Below, piece after piece: positions 12,093 through 24,285 of a stretch of 64,000 nucleotides of DNA (position 1 is its first letter; every line of letters starts with the position of its first letter). Made by a program: the position numbers and the translations under genes. The stretch comes from Ambrosia x helenae (Eukaryota > Streptophyta > Magnoliopsida > Asterales > Asteraceae). The notes below the pieces were generated by a model, which was not told the origin of the DNA, ran no database searches, and worked only from the letters and a program-made list of their open reading frames with translations. The DNA is taken from contig CM061228.1 in assembly GCA_030844895.1 (NCBI GenBank), positions 140,170,444 to 140,234,443 on the forward strand. Direction: 5' to 3'.

Positions 12093-12668
12093 GGTAAGTT
12101 CTTTTATGATCTATTGTTCTATAATTTTGGGTCACTCAAATGAAAATGTTAAAACGTTTTGTATTTTTTGCTTTTTTTTAAACTAACAAATGGAAGGTGG
12201 AGATGGATTGTTTGTTAGAGGGAGGCCAGATCAAAGAAGTTTCAATTAGAAAACTTCAAGATCAAAGTCAAAGAATAAGTTCAAAAGAAGGTGTTTTCTG
12301 TGCAATTCGGAAAAACATTTGAAAAGAGACTTTCCTTATTTGAAGAAAAAGAAGACTGATCATGGAATTTCAAAAGGGAAAAATAGTCATTCTATTTTTG
12401 ATGATCATTCAGAAGGATATGACAGTGCTATGACAGTGCTGATGTTCTTGTTGTAACAAGTGAAGGCAATGATGTTCTTGTTATAACAATGAACAGAATT
12501 AAAATGAAGTGGGTCATGGATTCAGGAGGTTCTTTTCATATGACTCTTGTTAATGAGTTCTTTAAAGACTTGAAGATGATAAAGAATATGGGATCAGTGA
12601 AACTTGGAGATGACAGACCCTGCCAAATAGAAGGCTATGGAACAGTCACCATAAGAATATAAAGTGGA

Positions 12669-15595
12669 ATGGAAGTTGATCTCAAAGATGTAAGGTATAT
12701 TCCTAGTCTTAAGAGAAGTTTATTATCATTTGGCACCTTAGAAAAGAATGGTTATCATGTAAGTTTGAGAGATGGTAAAGCTAAGGTAATAAAAGGTTTT
12801 ATAGTGATGTTGAGTGGAACCAAGATACATAACAACATTTATCTGTTAGATGGTGATGTTGTTAATACTAGACCGGTTGTTATGGAAAGTAAAGAAGGAG
12901 ATAATGATGCCCTGAAATGGTACAAGAGGTTAGGCCATATTAGTCAACAAGGACTTGTTGAGTTAAAGAAACAACAAGTTCTTGGTGATTTGAAAATTTG
13001 TGACATAAGTTTTTGTGAGGCTTGTATCATGGGAAAGCAGAAGAGAGTAAAGTTTAATAAAAGGAAGCACATAACCAATGGTATCTTGGATTATGTACAA
13101 TCTGACCTATGGAGGTCTGCTAGAACAAAAACTATGGGAGGAGGCATGTGTTTTCTTTTTATAATTGATGATTATTCACGAAGGGTATAAGTTTATGTCA
13201 TTAAAAATAAGAATGACACATTTAAGAAGTTCAAGGAATGGAAGATTCTGGTAGAGAATGAGACTAATAGAAAGCTAAAGAAAGTAAGAACAAATAATGG
13301 GTTGGAGTTTTGTTCAAGAGAGTTTAATGACTTTTGTAAAGAAAATGGTATAGCCAGGCACTTGAATATACTAGGAACTCCACAACAAAATGGTATAGTT
13401 AAGAGAATGAATAGGACATTGTTGGAAAGGGTAAGGTGCATGTTGGTCACAGCAGGTTTACCAAAGAAGTATTGAGGTGAGGTTGTATCAACAACAGCCT
13501 ATCTCATCAATAGGTGCCCTTCATCAGCAATAGCTAATAAGACACATGTGGAAATGTGGAGTGGTGAAAAGTCTGAGTATGAGGATATGAAAGTATTTGG
13601 TTAATTAGTGTATGCTCATGTAAGTGATGATAAGTTAGACCCAAGAGCATAGAAATGTATTGTTATGGGGTACACTGAAGGTGTTAAAGGCTACAGACTT
13701 TGGAGGGTTAAGAATGTAAGTCCAAAGATCATAGTGAGCATAAATATGAAGTGTAAAGAAGATGTGCTGTACAAAGACATAATTGGGGGGAAAATTGTGA
13801 ACATGAGTAGTGATGAAAAAAAGAGGGTTCAGATTGAGATGGAGCCAGTGGCAGAAGAAGAGAAGGTGGTGGAACAATCTGGGGGCAGTAGTTCAGGTCA
13901 AGTCAATGATGATTATTGTTTGACAAGAGATAGAACTAGAAGGCGGATTGTAAAGCCTTTGAGGTACAGAGATCATGATGATATCTCTACAATTGCTTTT
14001 ATGGCTGTAGAGAATGAAAGCATTTATGAACCATTGACCTATGAAGAGGCCATTAGTTCTGTTGAAAAAGAAAGGTGGAGCAGGGCAATGGATGAGGAAA
14101 TGGAATCTTTGTACAATAATAGTACTTTGGTTCTGGTAGATAAGCCTAAAAATCAGAAGCTTGTATCATGCAAATGGATCTACAAAGTTAAAGAAGGTGT
14201 TAAACAAGTTGAAGATCCAAGGTACAAGGCTAGATTGGTTGCCAAAGGGTTTACTCAAAGGGTTGGGATTGACTAAAATGAGATCTTCTCACCTGTAGTC
14301 AAACATATATCCATAGGGGTAATTTTGTCATTAGTTGCTTCACTTGATTTAGAGTTGGAGCAACTTGATGTCAAAACTGCTTTTCTACATGGAAATATAG
14401 AAGAACAGATTTATATGGTGCAACCTAAGGGGTATGAAGTAAAAGGGCATGAAGAGAAAGCTTGTTTATTGAAGAAGTCATTATATGACTTGAAACAGTC
14501 CCCAAGACAATGGTACAAGAGATTTTATGATTACATTGTTGGTAATGGGTTCACAAGAAGCGTATATGATAGCTGTGTATATCATAAAACGTATGAGAAG
14601 GGTAGTTTTGTCCACTTGTTGTTATATGCAGATGATATGCCCATAGCCTGCAAAGATAAAAGTGAAATTGATGCTACAAAGAAGCTGCTTATGAGGGAAT
14701 TTTAAATGAAAGAACTAGGATAAGCTAGAAAGATTTTGGGGATGGAAATTATTAGAAACAGAAGTTCAAAACAGTTGAAGTTGTCCCATAGTTCTTATGC
14801 TAAAAGCGTGTTAAACATTATGGAATGATTAATTGTAAAATTATTAAAACACCATTAGCCACTCATTTCAAGTTGTGTAAAGATGATTCTCCTAAGATTG
14901 AAAGAGAAAGAATGTATATGGAAAAAATTCTTTATGCAAATGTAGTAGGGAGTCTCATGTACTTGATGGTTTGTACAAGGCCTGATTTGGCTTATGCAGT
15001 GGAATTGGTTAGCAGATTCATTTCTTATCCAGGGAAGAGTCATTGGGAAGCGATAAAGTTGATTCTCATGTATTTGAAAGAAACACAGGATGTTGGTCTA
15101 GTGTTTAAGAAGACTGATGATTGCAGGGATAAAATGGTCACAGGGTTTGTTGATGCTGATTATGCAAAAGATTTGGATATTGGCAGGTCAATTTCTGGTT
15201 ATGTGTTCATGGTACTTGGGAATGTGGTGAGCTGGAAAGCACAACCGCAACATGTTGCTACATTGTCCTCCACAGAAGCAGAATTTATTGCTCTAACAAA
15301 AGGGGTAAAAGAGTCAATTTGGTTGAAAGGTTTTGTGCTGGATTTGGGATTGAATGATCAAGGAGCTGTTGTGTTTTGTGACAATTCGAGTGCAGTTCAA
15401 TTTTCCAAAAATAGCATGTTTCATGAAAGGACTAAGTTTGTGAAGGTTAAAATGTTATTCATTAGAGATATAGTTAATTCAAAGGAAGTTGAAGTTCAAT
15501 GGGTCGATGCAGAACATAATCCTGCTGATATGTTGACTAAGGCTCTTCCAGGAGCTAAGTTTGATTTATGTTTGAAGTGTTTGGATTTGGGTTAA
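12669..15595 (+). pseudogene. Copia polyprotein remnant: integrase, RT, RNase H
   Basis: The integrase zinc-binding part reads WYKRLGHISQ then CEACIMGKQ (12915-13045). The catalytic core follows (SDLWRS and IIDDYSR near 13110-13190; TPQQNGIVKRMNRT near 13378). Reverse transcriptase follows with W-x-x-A-M-D-E-E at about 14078-14100, WIYKVKEG, AFLHGNIEEQIYM and the active-site box YADD (about 14626). RNase H has DADYAKD and STEAEFIAL (15150-15290). One frame (position divisible by 3) runs from 12669 to about 14820 but is interrupted by stops near 13188, 13474, 13603, 13650, 14274, 14703 and 14720. There is then a frameshift near 14820. The element cannot make an active polyprotein. Confidence 0.9.
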
Positions 15596-15623
15596 AGCCA
15601 ATTTGTGGCTTTAAGGTGGAGAT

Positions 15624-15985
15624 TGTTAATAATAAAGTCAAAATTGGCCTGTCAACATAACTCAAAGATTGGACAGAAGGTTACATATGAAGTCTAGGGG
15701 CCAGTTATGACGTTTCTCAATGTTTACATGCTTATAATAAGTTTCGGGTCAATAATGATAAGTCTGATAAGATACAGGGACTAGTTGTGCTCAATTGAAA
15801 GTGTTAACAGACTTGTTAACTTCCAAATTGGGATTAGGGCTATATAAGCTAGTTTGATTCAATCATTAGGGTGAATCGTTTTCTTTTCAATTCCTTTGTA
15901 ATTCCTTGTTCGTATTCATCAATAATAATAGCCCGAAGCATTTGATTGTGATTCTTGATTCAATTTCATAGTTTGTTCGTTAACA
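15624..15985 (+). repeat. Copia 3' LTR
   Basis: This 362-bp LTR is bounded by TG...CA, with TGTTAA at the start and TTAACA at the end. A TATA-box-like TATATAAG lies at 15841-15848, placing the presumed U3/R boundary about 240 bp into the LTR. The LINE remnant begins immediately after it. Confidence 0.8.
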
Positions 15986-16516
15986 TTTCCCAATCCAACT
16001 CATGTTGTTTCGCCCTCGCCTGCACCAAAAAACGACTCCTTACTTTGATTTCACCAATAATCTCGTGTAAAGAGCATTGTTTTTTACTCAACACCATCTC
16101 GTTTCTACTTTTCCATATGCACAAAATCATTGTTAAACAAACCGTATAAAACGCCTTCTTTGTTTCTGGAACCTCCCCCGTATGCATGCATAATTAGAAG
16201 ATCTCGGAACTCAAACGCGTACACATTGCTGACCTTGCACCATTGTGATATTAGTTGCCAAATAGATTGCGCCATTTCACATGAAACAAATAAATGTTCG
16301 ATAGTCTCCGGGTGATCTCCACACATCGGGCAAAGATTTGACCCACATTAATATTTCGCCTAATAAAAGTTGCTTTAGTAGGTAATCTATCAAGAGCCGC
16401 TCTTCATGCCAAAATTTAGACCTTCCTGGGAACCCATGATTCCATGAGTTTTGTTGAACCAGGAAAGTAGCAGTAACAGTCAACAGACCGGCTGTTCTGC
16501 AGCATCCTTTTAACAT
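15986..16516 (-). pseudogene. LINE reverse-transcriptase tail, zf-RVT domain
   Basis: On the minus strand, overlapping frames encode CGDHPETIEHLFVSCEMAQSIW (a zinc-binding C-x-x-H...H-x-x-x-x-C pattern of the plant LINE zf-RVT domain, near 16250-16325). Downstream is KKAFYTVCLTMILCIWKSRN (16060-16160). The upstream part (SKFWHEERLLIDYLLKQ..., 16380-16430) is in another frame, so there are at least two frameshifts. It directly abuts the copia 3' LTR, which suggests the copia element landed in or next to it. Homologous to the LINE tail at 734-1009. Confidence 0.75.
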
Positions 16517-17732
16517 CCTACTAAAATATACATCTAAAGATGTATACTTAAACTATACAAATATCATTTTGGATGAAATTAGGAAAAAATAGACAGAGCA
16601 TGAGATTATTGTATTAATTTTTTTTTTAAATCAATTAAGTTCACATAACCGCATAAAATTACATTAAGATAGCGGGCAGGCGGGCAACAAGCTGTGTCGC
16701 AACCCCTTTCTGAACGGCAAACTCTAACCTACTAAACACGAACCCATGCTTACCCGGAGTCAAGACACTGCTATTAATATATTCGTATACGGGATAAAAT
16801 TCTTATATATATATATATATACACTATTATATATATATATGTAAAAATATATAAATATTAAAAGAATGACGTGATATTAAAAAAATTTGCATGTGAAGTT
16901 GAAGCGAGCACTAGCTGATGAGCGGTCACAATCATGCAAACTGGTTTCACTATCTTCACGTGGCACGGTCACTGATCCATTTTTATATATTTCTATCCAA
17001 ATTAAAAGTTACTACATTTAAGCATGAGTTCTAGGTATCTGACAGCTTTCTATTGGTGTATAATGTGAGTCAGGATGTATGAATTTTAATTAGAGGGTGT
17101 ATGATTCCTAAATACCTTAAGCATTCACAATAGCTTCCCATTTTCCATCTACATCCACTCACAATTAATTAGATATTACACTAAAAATCGTTACACTTTC
17201 TTTCTCCTCAACTCACAGCTAGAAAATATTTACAGGATAACTGTTTTCCTTAAAATATTCTCACATATCCTCAAATATATCGTTAACAGTAACAATCCTA
17301 TAAAAAAAATATGAGGTTTTCTATCACAATATTATCAGGGACCAAATTTAAGTGCTCTTATCCTGTATATTCTTGATCGATATGATTGAAATTTTCTTTT
17401 ATTGTTTCTCTTAAAAAAAATAGGATATAACACTATTAATTGTATAAATCTCACATTAACGGTAAGGTGTTGGACATTAAAAGACTTATATAACATCATT
17501 TTACATGTATGATAGATTTCAACAAGATTATAATTGTATAAAAGTTTTAATATAAAGTGTATAAAAGTAAAAGTTAAAAAGGCCACGTTAAAAAATAATT
17601 GATAAGTCTTTACTGATTAGCATTAATTGACTTTTGTGACACTCAGATTGGATTTTTTTTTTCCTTTTGTTTCTTTTTATATTTTTTTACATTTAATCAT
17701 CAACATTTTAAATTACCAATCTACATGATATA
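16517..17732. other. AT-rich intergenic DNA, nothing recognised
   Basis: Contains a (TA)n stretch at about 16805-16840 and no supported coding sequence or element ends. Confidence 0.55.
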
Positions 17733-18533
17733 GCTAGGAGTAGGGCTGTAAACAAACCAAACGTTCAACAAACAGTTCATGAACTGTTTGGCGAGAAGTT
17801 TGTTTGTGTTCGTTCGTTTAATAAATGAACGAACACAAACAAGAAGTTATGTTCGTTTAGTTAAACAAACAAACATGAACAGAGGCCGCGTTCGTTCATT
17901 TATGTTCGTAAACGTTCGGTAACGTGTTTGTTTATGTTCGATAGTTCATTGGGGTTTTAACTTTTTATTTTTAGTTTAAGTACGTTAAATTTCCCATTGG
18001 TAGATTATTTAATATATATTAGTGTATCACACATTAATATTACTTCACATATTTTGATTAACTAACATTCTGGGTGGATTAAATGAAGATTTCAAGTTTA
18101 ATATGATAATTTTGAATTTTTATATGACACTATGTTATGGTAATTATGTGATCAATATTATGTCAAGTATGTTTAGGTAATTGGATTATTATAATTTGGT
18201 AACAATGTTTGTGATAAAAATGTTGATTTTATTCGAAATTTATTATGCGTTAGTTTGATTCCAGCTTTGTTCATGTGTGCTTGTTATGTTCCCGTACAAA
18301 CGAAAACGAACGTGTTCATTTCCTTAAGAAACGCACACGAATAGAAAATCTCGTTCGTTAAGTGTTTATGAACAGTTCGTGAACAACTTATTTTCTTAAC
18401 AAACAAACACGAACAAAAAACCCATTTGATAAGTGTTCATGAACAATTCGTAAACACGTTATTTTCTTAACAAACGAACATGGACAAAACCTAGTTCGTG
18501 TTTGTTTGGTTCGTTTACAGCCCTAGCTAAAAG
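17733..18533. mobile_element. hAT-type non-autonomous transposon, 785 bp
   Basis: The element spans 17741-18525, starting TAGGGCTGTAAAC and ending GTTTACAGCCCTA. The inverted repeat extends to about 22 bp with one mismatch. The flanking 8-mers are GCTAGGAG (17733-17740) and GCTAAAAG (18526-18533), a TSD with two later changes. Subterminal regions are full of GTTCGT/ACGAAC motifs. There is no transposase gene. Related in architecture to the 7.6-kb element but with a different subterminal motif. Confidence 0.87.
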
Positions 18534-19530
18534 AAGCTGTCTTTTCTTTTTCCTTATACTTTTAGAATACAAAAAAACTAATAGATCATTGTTTTTTCAA
18601 CATTATCCGAAGATTACATATAAATATATGATTGTGACATTTTTTTCTAGGTTCACTATCTTGTAAAATATATATATGTCTAAGGTGTTTGTTTGTTTTT
18701 TTTTTTCATGAAAATATCTGCAGTCTGCGGACCACATATGCAGGAGAAGAGGTGGATCAAAGGTCTGCAATCCGCAAGAAGAAGACTGTTTGTTAATGTC
18801 TGCAGGCTACTGAAATAAACTGATTTTTTACAGTAGTCTGGTGGTGGACCGTGGTGGTGAACGGTGATGGTGGATGGTGGGTGGTGGTGGTGGACCGTGG
18901 TAGTGGTGGACGGTGGTCGTGGTGTGAAGTCTATATATTTAAAACTCTATACGTGTTTATTTTGATAATTTCTTGTTATTCAATGTTTAATTTCATGATT
19001 TTCCCTTTTAATAAATCTTCGTATTGTAGTAGATATTTAACGTGTCATATAAAAAAGAACTTAGTAAATATACATTTGCAATAAGTCGAGTTGTTGCTTA
19101 TCACCCACTTTTTGGTGGAGTGGTATTGATGGTCAGGTTTTCCCTGAATTGGTCACAAGTTCACTGTCGTGCCTTTGGTCAGGTGGATGGTCGGGTTTTC
19201 CCTGAATTGGTTGACTTAGAGGACCGGGTGCCCCATGAATATCATGAATTCGTTTTAAATGAATTAACACGAGAGCCCGTATCGACTTTGTTGAACTTTG
19301 AATTTTATAAAGTTGAGTTGTTGCTTTGTGGCAAAGCAAAGACCTTATGGTATCATTATCCTGAAACAAAATTATGAAATAATGAAATAAAACGTGAAAA
19401 TATCTAAAATAATTGCTTCTCTTTTTCAAACACAAACCTGCATCTCCCCAGCTTTTTCTTTTTGCAGCACTTACCATCCCCCAGCCACCCATCCCTTCAA
19501 CCCATCTCTCTCCAATCTACCTTCTTTCTT
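18534..19530. other. Upstream region of the SPL gene with GGT minisatellite
   Basis: Holds a GGT-rich minisatellite at 18838-18925 and a 24-bp direct repeat (about GGTCAGGTTTTCCCTGAATT) at 19131-19154 and 19189-19212. The open frame at 19042-19377 has no domain I recognise and spans this repeat, so I do not call it a gene. The SPL promoter must lie in the right half. Confidence 0.5.
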
Positions 19531-19535
19531 TCTTT

Positions 19536-19544
19536 TTATATATA
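19536..19544 (+). promoter_or_regulatory. Putative TATA box of the SPL gene
   Basis: TTATATATA lies 60 to 68 bp before the SPL start codon. It would give a short 5' UTR of roughly 30-40 nt starting near 19570. Assigned from sequence and distance only. Confidence 0.5.
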
Positions 19545-19603
19545 CTCATGTAATTTTCTAACCTAAACACTACTCTTCAATTCATTCAATTTACACACAG
19601 TCC

Positions 19604-20980
19604 ATGGAATTAACTGGATGGAGAATTCCCTCAAGTGGTGGCGGTGCTGGTAATAATGGTACTGGTAAGGAACACAACAGTTGTTTCACTAATAGTACAT
19701 GGAATAACTGGGACATTAGTACTCCTGTTCCTGTTCCTATTAGTAGTACTAGTACACATTTTTATAACTGGACCAATCCTGCCTCCTCAGTTACAACAAC
19801 AGTAACAGAGGAGGCAGGTATGGTCCATGCATTTCTATTGAACTCCACCTCTGGTGGAGTCCAATCGAATTGCATGCCACCGGACCCACACATGATGTGT
19901 TTGAAGCTGGGAAAACGACACTATTGTGAGGACATGACGGTCGAATCACCAACCGCCACTAGAAGAGGCGTACCGTATCCGTTTCAATATCCGAATCCGT
20001 ATAACACTGCTACTATAGTGTCACCAGGGGTTAGGGTGCCTAGATGCCAGGTGGAGGGGTGCCACGTGGCACTTGGTAACGTTAAAGAGTACTATAGGAA
20101 GCATAAAGTGTGTGAAATTCACTCCAAGGCTCCTAAGGTTGTTGTGTCGGGACTTCAACAGCGGTTCTGTCAACAGTGTAGCAGGTTTAGTTTAATAATT
20201 AGTTAGTATTCGGTTAATCTAGTACATATATGTATAATATAAGATATTAAATTATAATATTAAAGAAACGTACCCAGTATAATCTTACACGTAACAAATG
20301 AGATATTAAATAATAATAATAATATCATAGAAACGTAACTAATATATATATTTTTTTTAATATATAAAATATAATCTAATTTTAACAAAATTGTTAACAT
20401 GTTAAGAGTAAATTAATTATTACATAGTGATAATTCTAATTTTAATTCAAAGATCTATGTATTTCTAGCAGCATCTTGCTAGCTTGTTTTAATAAAATTT
20501 CGCCGTTAAAAAAAAAGTAATTGTGTGACTATACACAGGTTTCATGAGGTGACAGAGTTTGATGAAGCGAAAAGGAGTTGTAGAAGGCGATTAAAAGGAC
20601 ATAATCAACGACGAAGAAAGGGGACACATTCTATGATGGAGCAACGGTTTGGGCCGTCCAACCCAGGATGTGCTCTCTCTCTTCTGTCATCTCCAGATAC
20701 CCAAAACTCAAACCCTTCTAGTGACTTGTCGTCGAGATGCAGCGCTGCGCTTTATGAACTAATCGCGGCAAATAGAGCGACTACTTCTTCGGTTTTCTTG
20801 AACCAGCCGGTTGGGTTGGGCGACACGCAAATGTGGGATGATACAACGACGACAGGTGAGATAATTAAGCAAGGTCCAGCTTTGGAATTTGGGCTTTTGT
20901 CGATGAAGTCTAAGGATCCAGAGGCAGAGGAGTGGACCGATTATTGTTGGTCCTCATTTGGGGGAGCCAATCTTATGTAG
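19604..20980 (+). CDS. SPL: SQUAMOSA promoter-binding protein-like (SPL) transcription factor
   Basis: SPL proteins bind GTAC-core promoters in the nucleus and control the juvenile-to-adult and floral transition. The gene has two exons, 19604-20184 and 20539-20980, with a 354-bp GT-AG intron (phase 2). The product is 340 aa. The SBP domain covers residues 147-221. The first zinc site is C148, C153, C170, H173 and the second is C189, C192, H196, C208. A bipartite nuclear signal overlaps it (KRSCRRRL ... NQRRRK). The intron falls between the second zinc-site Cys pair and FH, the position conserved in the family. Upstream, LKLGKRHYCED (residues 110-120) resembles the conserved motif of larger miR156-regulated SPLs. 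Exon 2 holds a perfect miR156 site encoding ALSLLS. The exact SPL clade could not be settled by eye. No damage is seen and the gene looks functional. Confidence 0.95.
20670..20689 (+). promoter_or_regulatory. miR156/157 target site in SPL coding sequence
   Basis: GTGCTCTCTCTCTTCTGTCA is the canonical miR156 complementary sequence and encodes ALSLLS (residues 239-244). Established knowledge: miR156 represses such SPL mRNAs in juvenile tissue. This gene is therefore expected to be age-regulated. Confidence 0.95.
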
Positions 20981-21846
20981 TATAATGTTTTAGTTTTCTC
21001 CGACAAAACTTATGTTTCATTCTCTTTTTCTATAGCTAACTCAAAAAGTTAGTAGGTACTTTGCTGTTAATAAACATGAACTTCATAATGTTTATGTAAC
21101 CGTAATTTCATGTACAATCAACCATGATGATTGCAATCTATGTCATAAAATAGTGTACTTGTAAAAGCATGATTTCAATTTTTTTTTGGAAATATCTAAT
21201 TAATTTATATGTATTTATGATTTAATTTATTATAATAAACTTGTTTAGACTCATCTTACTAATAAGTTTGATACTTGGAGCTTAAACTCAAGCTCGTTTG
21301 TTAAACAAGCTATAAGCCTTTAAGCTAGACTAATATGAGCTCAAACCAAGCAAATCACGAGTAGCTTACGCCATTAAGCCTTTTTGTTTGAAGGAGCTTA
21401 AAACTTTTAGGTTAGGAGAAAAAACTCCATGTTAGAAAGTACTACTAGCGTTTAAGAAAAGCTACGAGCTTTTAGTATCTAAAAATTACTTAAAATAACC
21501 TTCTAAGATAATATTTTATTTCTGGATTATATTTAGTTATGCTCATTTTAGTCATTTTATTAAAAGCTCCAACTACTTTGCCAAACACCTAAATATATCT
21601 AAAAAAACTAGAGCCACCAACCTCTGATTACCTATAAATCTATAATGTATAATTAAATATTAGGATACTCCAAAACGTCTGCTCATTTCATAAATCAAAG
21701 ATTAGGAAAATCATACAGCTTAATTTCCAATCCCTAAATCACAAAAACAGCAAAACAAACACCTTTGTAGAATCTACCCAAAAGAGTTAAAAGTTGGATA
21801 TATTTTCAAGAATACTTAGATCCACCATATAAACAACTCGCTGCTG
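20981..21846. other. Convergent intergenic region between SPL and NSE3, with MITE remnants
   Basis: Both genes end here. AATAAA-like signals for SPL lie near 21068. About 21230-21370 is rich in AAGCTT/GAGCT-type motifs typical of a degraded hAT-type repeat. About 21390-21600 (GGAGAAAAAACTC, TTAAAAGCTCC, TTTGCCAAACACC) matches, in part, the GGGTATGTTTGG MITE family seen complete at 26337-26762. Confidence 0.5.
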
Positions 21847-23839
21847 CTAGTCGAGCTCTATTGTAGTTGCCTCGCTCATCACCATCTGCAACAATGAAAA
21901 GTTTCGATGTAACATGATAAAAAAATATTTGGAAATTAAAAGACAATTAAGTTTAAATGCACAAAGAAAAAAAAAACAGAGAACATTGATGAGAGAATCA
22001 ATCTAATGGTCATGAATTATTTACAAGGTAACACAACCACCTAGCTATACGCCTATACTCAACCCGTCACACATTTTACATGCTCCTGATCCATCTATAG
22101 AATCTCGAAAAAGTATACCACTGAATTTGCAGCAATAATTAATGGGAATCTGTGATCTTTAACAATAACCAGGGTCCTAGTGCACACAGATCGGGTTGGG
22201 TAACAGATGAGATCAAAACATGCCATTAAAAGATGGTCAAATGGGTCGAATTGACCCGCTGGGTTTTTATTTCATTTTCTTTTGAACTGTGTAACTAGTT
22301 ATATATTCAGTGCAACTTTAAACTAAAAGTAATAATATGCAGCATCAAGAGTAACAAATTAAATAACGTCGATATAATGAATGCTAAATGATTACAACCT
22401 CTAGTTCATCAAAAAACATGGATTGTTTTTCGATTATTTTTATAGGATAACTTTAATAATCACACTTTAATTATTCATAACATTCAACAAAGTGTTAGCA
22501 AGACAAGCCAAGGACCTGTTTAACCTACAAAAATTGTGAAACACACGTACAATTTTAGCGCATATGGACCTGTTTTAGCTCACCCGGACAAAACCAAGAG
22601 GCTAACAAGAAAACCCGCATTGACCTGGTCTTGCCCATTCGGGTCAAAATTTGCAATTGCCCTTTCACATCATGACTAGTTAACAAGTGATGGTTCAGAA
22701 ATTTAACCCAATAGAAGCGTCCGAAAAGGAAACTTGTTACTTGAAAAGTAGAGATACAACGTCAAAATAATATTAGAAAAAAAAAAGAAAAAAAAACCTG
22801 TGTTATGACTTCTTTGAAGCTGCTACTCGCTGTTGCCAGCAAACCTCTCTCTGCAAGCTCATAATACAATGTTAAGCCTTCAGGTCCATTACTTTTATCC
22901 TTCTGCAAATATCTACGAAAAAAATCAAGTTACAGATAAGAAAGTAAGCTCCTTTTGCAACATTAAAATAATCTTTATTCCAACTAAGTCTAACTATTAA
23001 TACCTTTGCTGAACAAGTGTTTCCAACGCCTGCTTGGCGCTCCCAAAGTCGCCATTTTTCTCATCATCCTGGGACAAACCCAATCGCGCTAAATGATGCC
23101 ACAGACTTTCTACATTCCATAACCACCAAAAAAATATTATTAACTGAAACAACTTTTTATTTCACTAATTGTAATATCGAAACACAAATCATGGTTTACA
23201 TGAAGCAGTTATGATACCTTCAGTAATTTTGCCACCAGCAAGATTAACGATGCCGAGAACAACAAATGTGAGTCCATTTAAATGTGATTTTCTAGGATCC
23301 TCAACGTGCTTTCTGTAGACTCCGGGGTCAAGCTGACTAGTTATGATGTATGATTTGGAATCGGCAGAACCTGAGAAGCAGACACTATTACATTATCTTT
23401 AAACGGAAATTAACTAATCCTGAAAACGATGTTATAACTTATAAATAAGAAGTTGGATTGCTCACTTTGTGAAGAACGAGCCTGATTAGTTGAAGAGGGG
23501 CGGGCGCGTTGCAGCTCTTTCATATCATATCCAAACACCGTAGAAAGCTTTGTACTAGCCTTGCTAATAACAAGAGCGGGAAGGGAGCGGTTGTGATAAT
23601 TTTTCGTAATCAGCTGAGTCAGCTCGTCTCTCTTGATCGGGCATCCTGAATTTTGATGTGTTTTAAAAAGGATATAACGTATAACTTCTGCAACCAATTT
23701 ATCGCCTTCCTGGACTCGAAAACATTCAAAACAATCAGAAATAGCGAAAATGTATGCGCGGATTAAAAATAAGTTTTAAAGACAGGTTGACCTCTTCGGA
23801 TATTCCGAATTGGGAATAAGTTGGTTCAGCGGTATCCAT
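21847..23839 (-). CDS. NSE3: NSE3 / MAGE-domain subunit of the SMC5/6 complex
   Basis: NSE3 is the MAGE-like kleisin-binding subunit that joins NSE1 and NSE4 in the nuclear SMC5/6 DNA-repair complex. Six exons on the minus strand are supported by GT-AG borders and continuous phase: 23839-23792, 23709-23466, 23370-23218, 23109-23004, 22912-22798 and 21885-21847. Together they encode 234 aa, near the usual plant length. MAGE homology motifs are clear: VAEVIRYILFKTHQNSGCPI (exon 2), FGYDMKELQRARPSS, GLTFVVLGIVNLAGGKI (exon 3), LWHHLARLGL (exon 4) and GPEGLTLYYELAERG (exon 5). Exon 6 adds only 12 codons, ending IELD. A donor-like site near 24136 and the CAG just before the ATG suggest a 5' UTR intron, with the promoter to the right of 24200. 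Exon 6 is the least certain. The rest is strong and intact. Confidence 0.92.
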
Positions 23840-24285
23840 CCTGAAGGTAACAAATTAACAATCCATAACCGAACATAATTACTTGTTAACAGACAACATT
23901 CAATACAAAAAAGCATTCAATAACACAGTACAACTAGCAAAGGTAAAGAAGGTCAAGATCTGTGCAATTAAAAACCTAATTAGTTGGATTAACAGAGATA
24001 ATAATGCAAAGAGGTTCGATAACTGAAATGATAGCAAAGAAAAGACAGATAATTGAGGGAATTATTAGGATGTTGATGAAAAAGTAAACCCTAATTTGAA
24101 AAATAAAGAGATGGTAAAGATAAAAGAAATACCCAGTGGCTTCCCTGTTGCTGGTGAAGTGTTATTACGCCTAGAGGATTATTGATTTGCAGAAACCCCT
24201 TCTTTCCTTTGATTAGCCTTTTGATAGGCACCAAAAATAAGCGGGAACTATTGGATTTTACCCACGCGGGTTGGGTCGGTTTGAC

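Larger units (their letters stand above)
12250..15985 (+). mobile_element. Decayed Ty1/copia retrotransposon with 3' LTR, 5' LTR missing
   Basis: Domain order is gag zinc knuckle, protease, integrase, reverse transcriptase, RNase H, which is the copia order. A zinc-knuckle-like motif is at about 12295-12340 (CFLCNSEKHLKRDF; the last Cys is lost). The protease motif WVMDSGGSFHM is near 12510. A purine-rich tract (AAGGTGGAGA, 15613-15622) precedes the 3' LTR at 15624-15985, which starts TGTTAA and ends TTAACA. I found no matching 5' LTR upstream, so the element is 5'-truncated. Confidence 0.9.

Noticed and set aside
13193..13450. Minus-strand frames within the copia element
   Set aside because: Shadows of the integrase coding strand.
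19042..19377. 111-residue frame upstream of SPL
   Set aside because: Spans a direct repeat, has no known domain and no gene structure.
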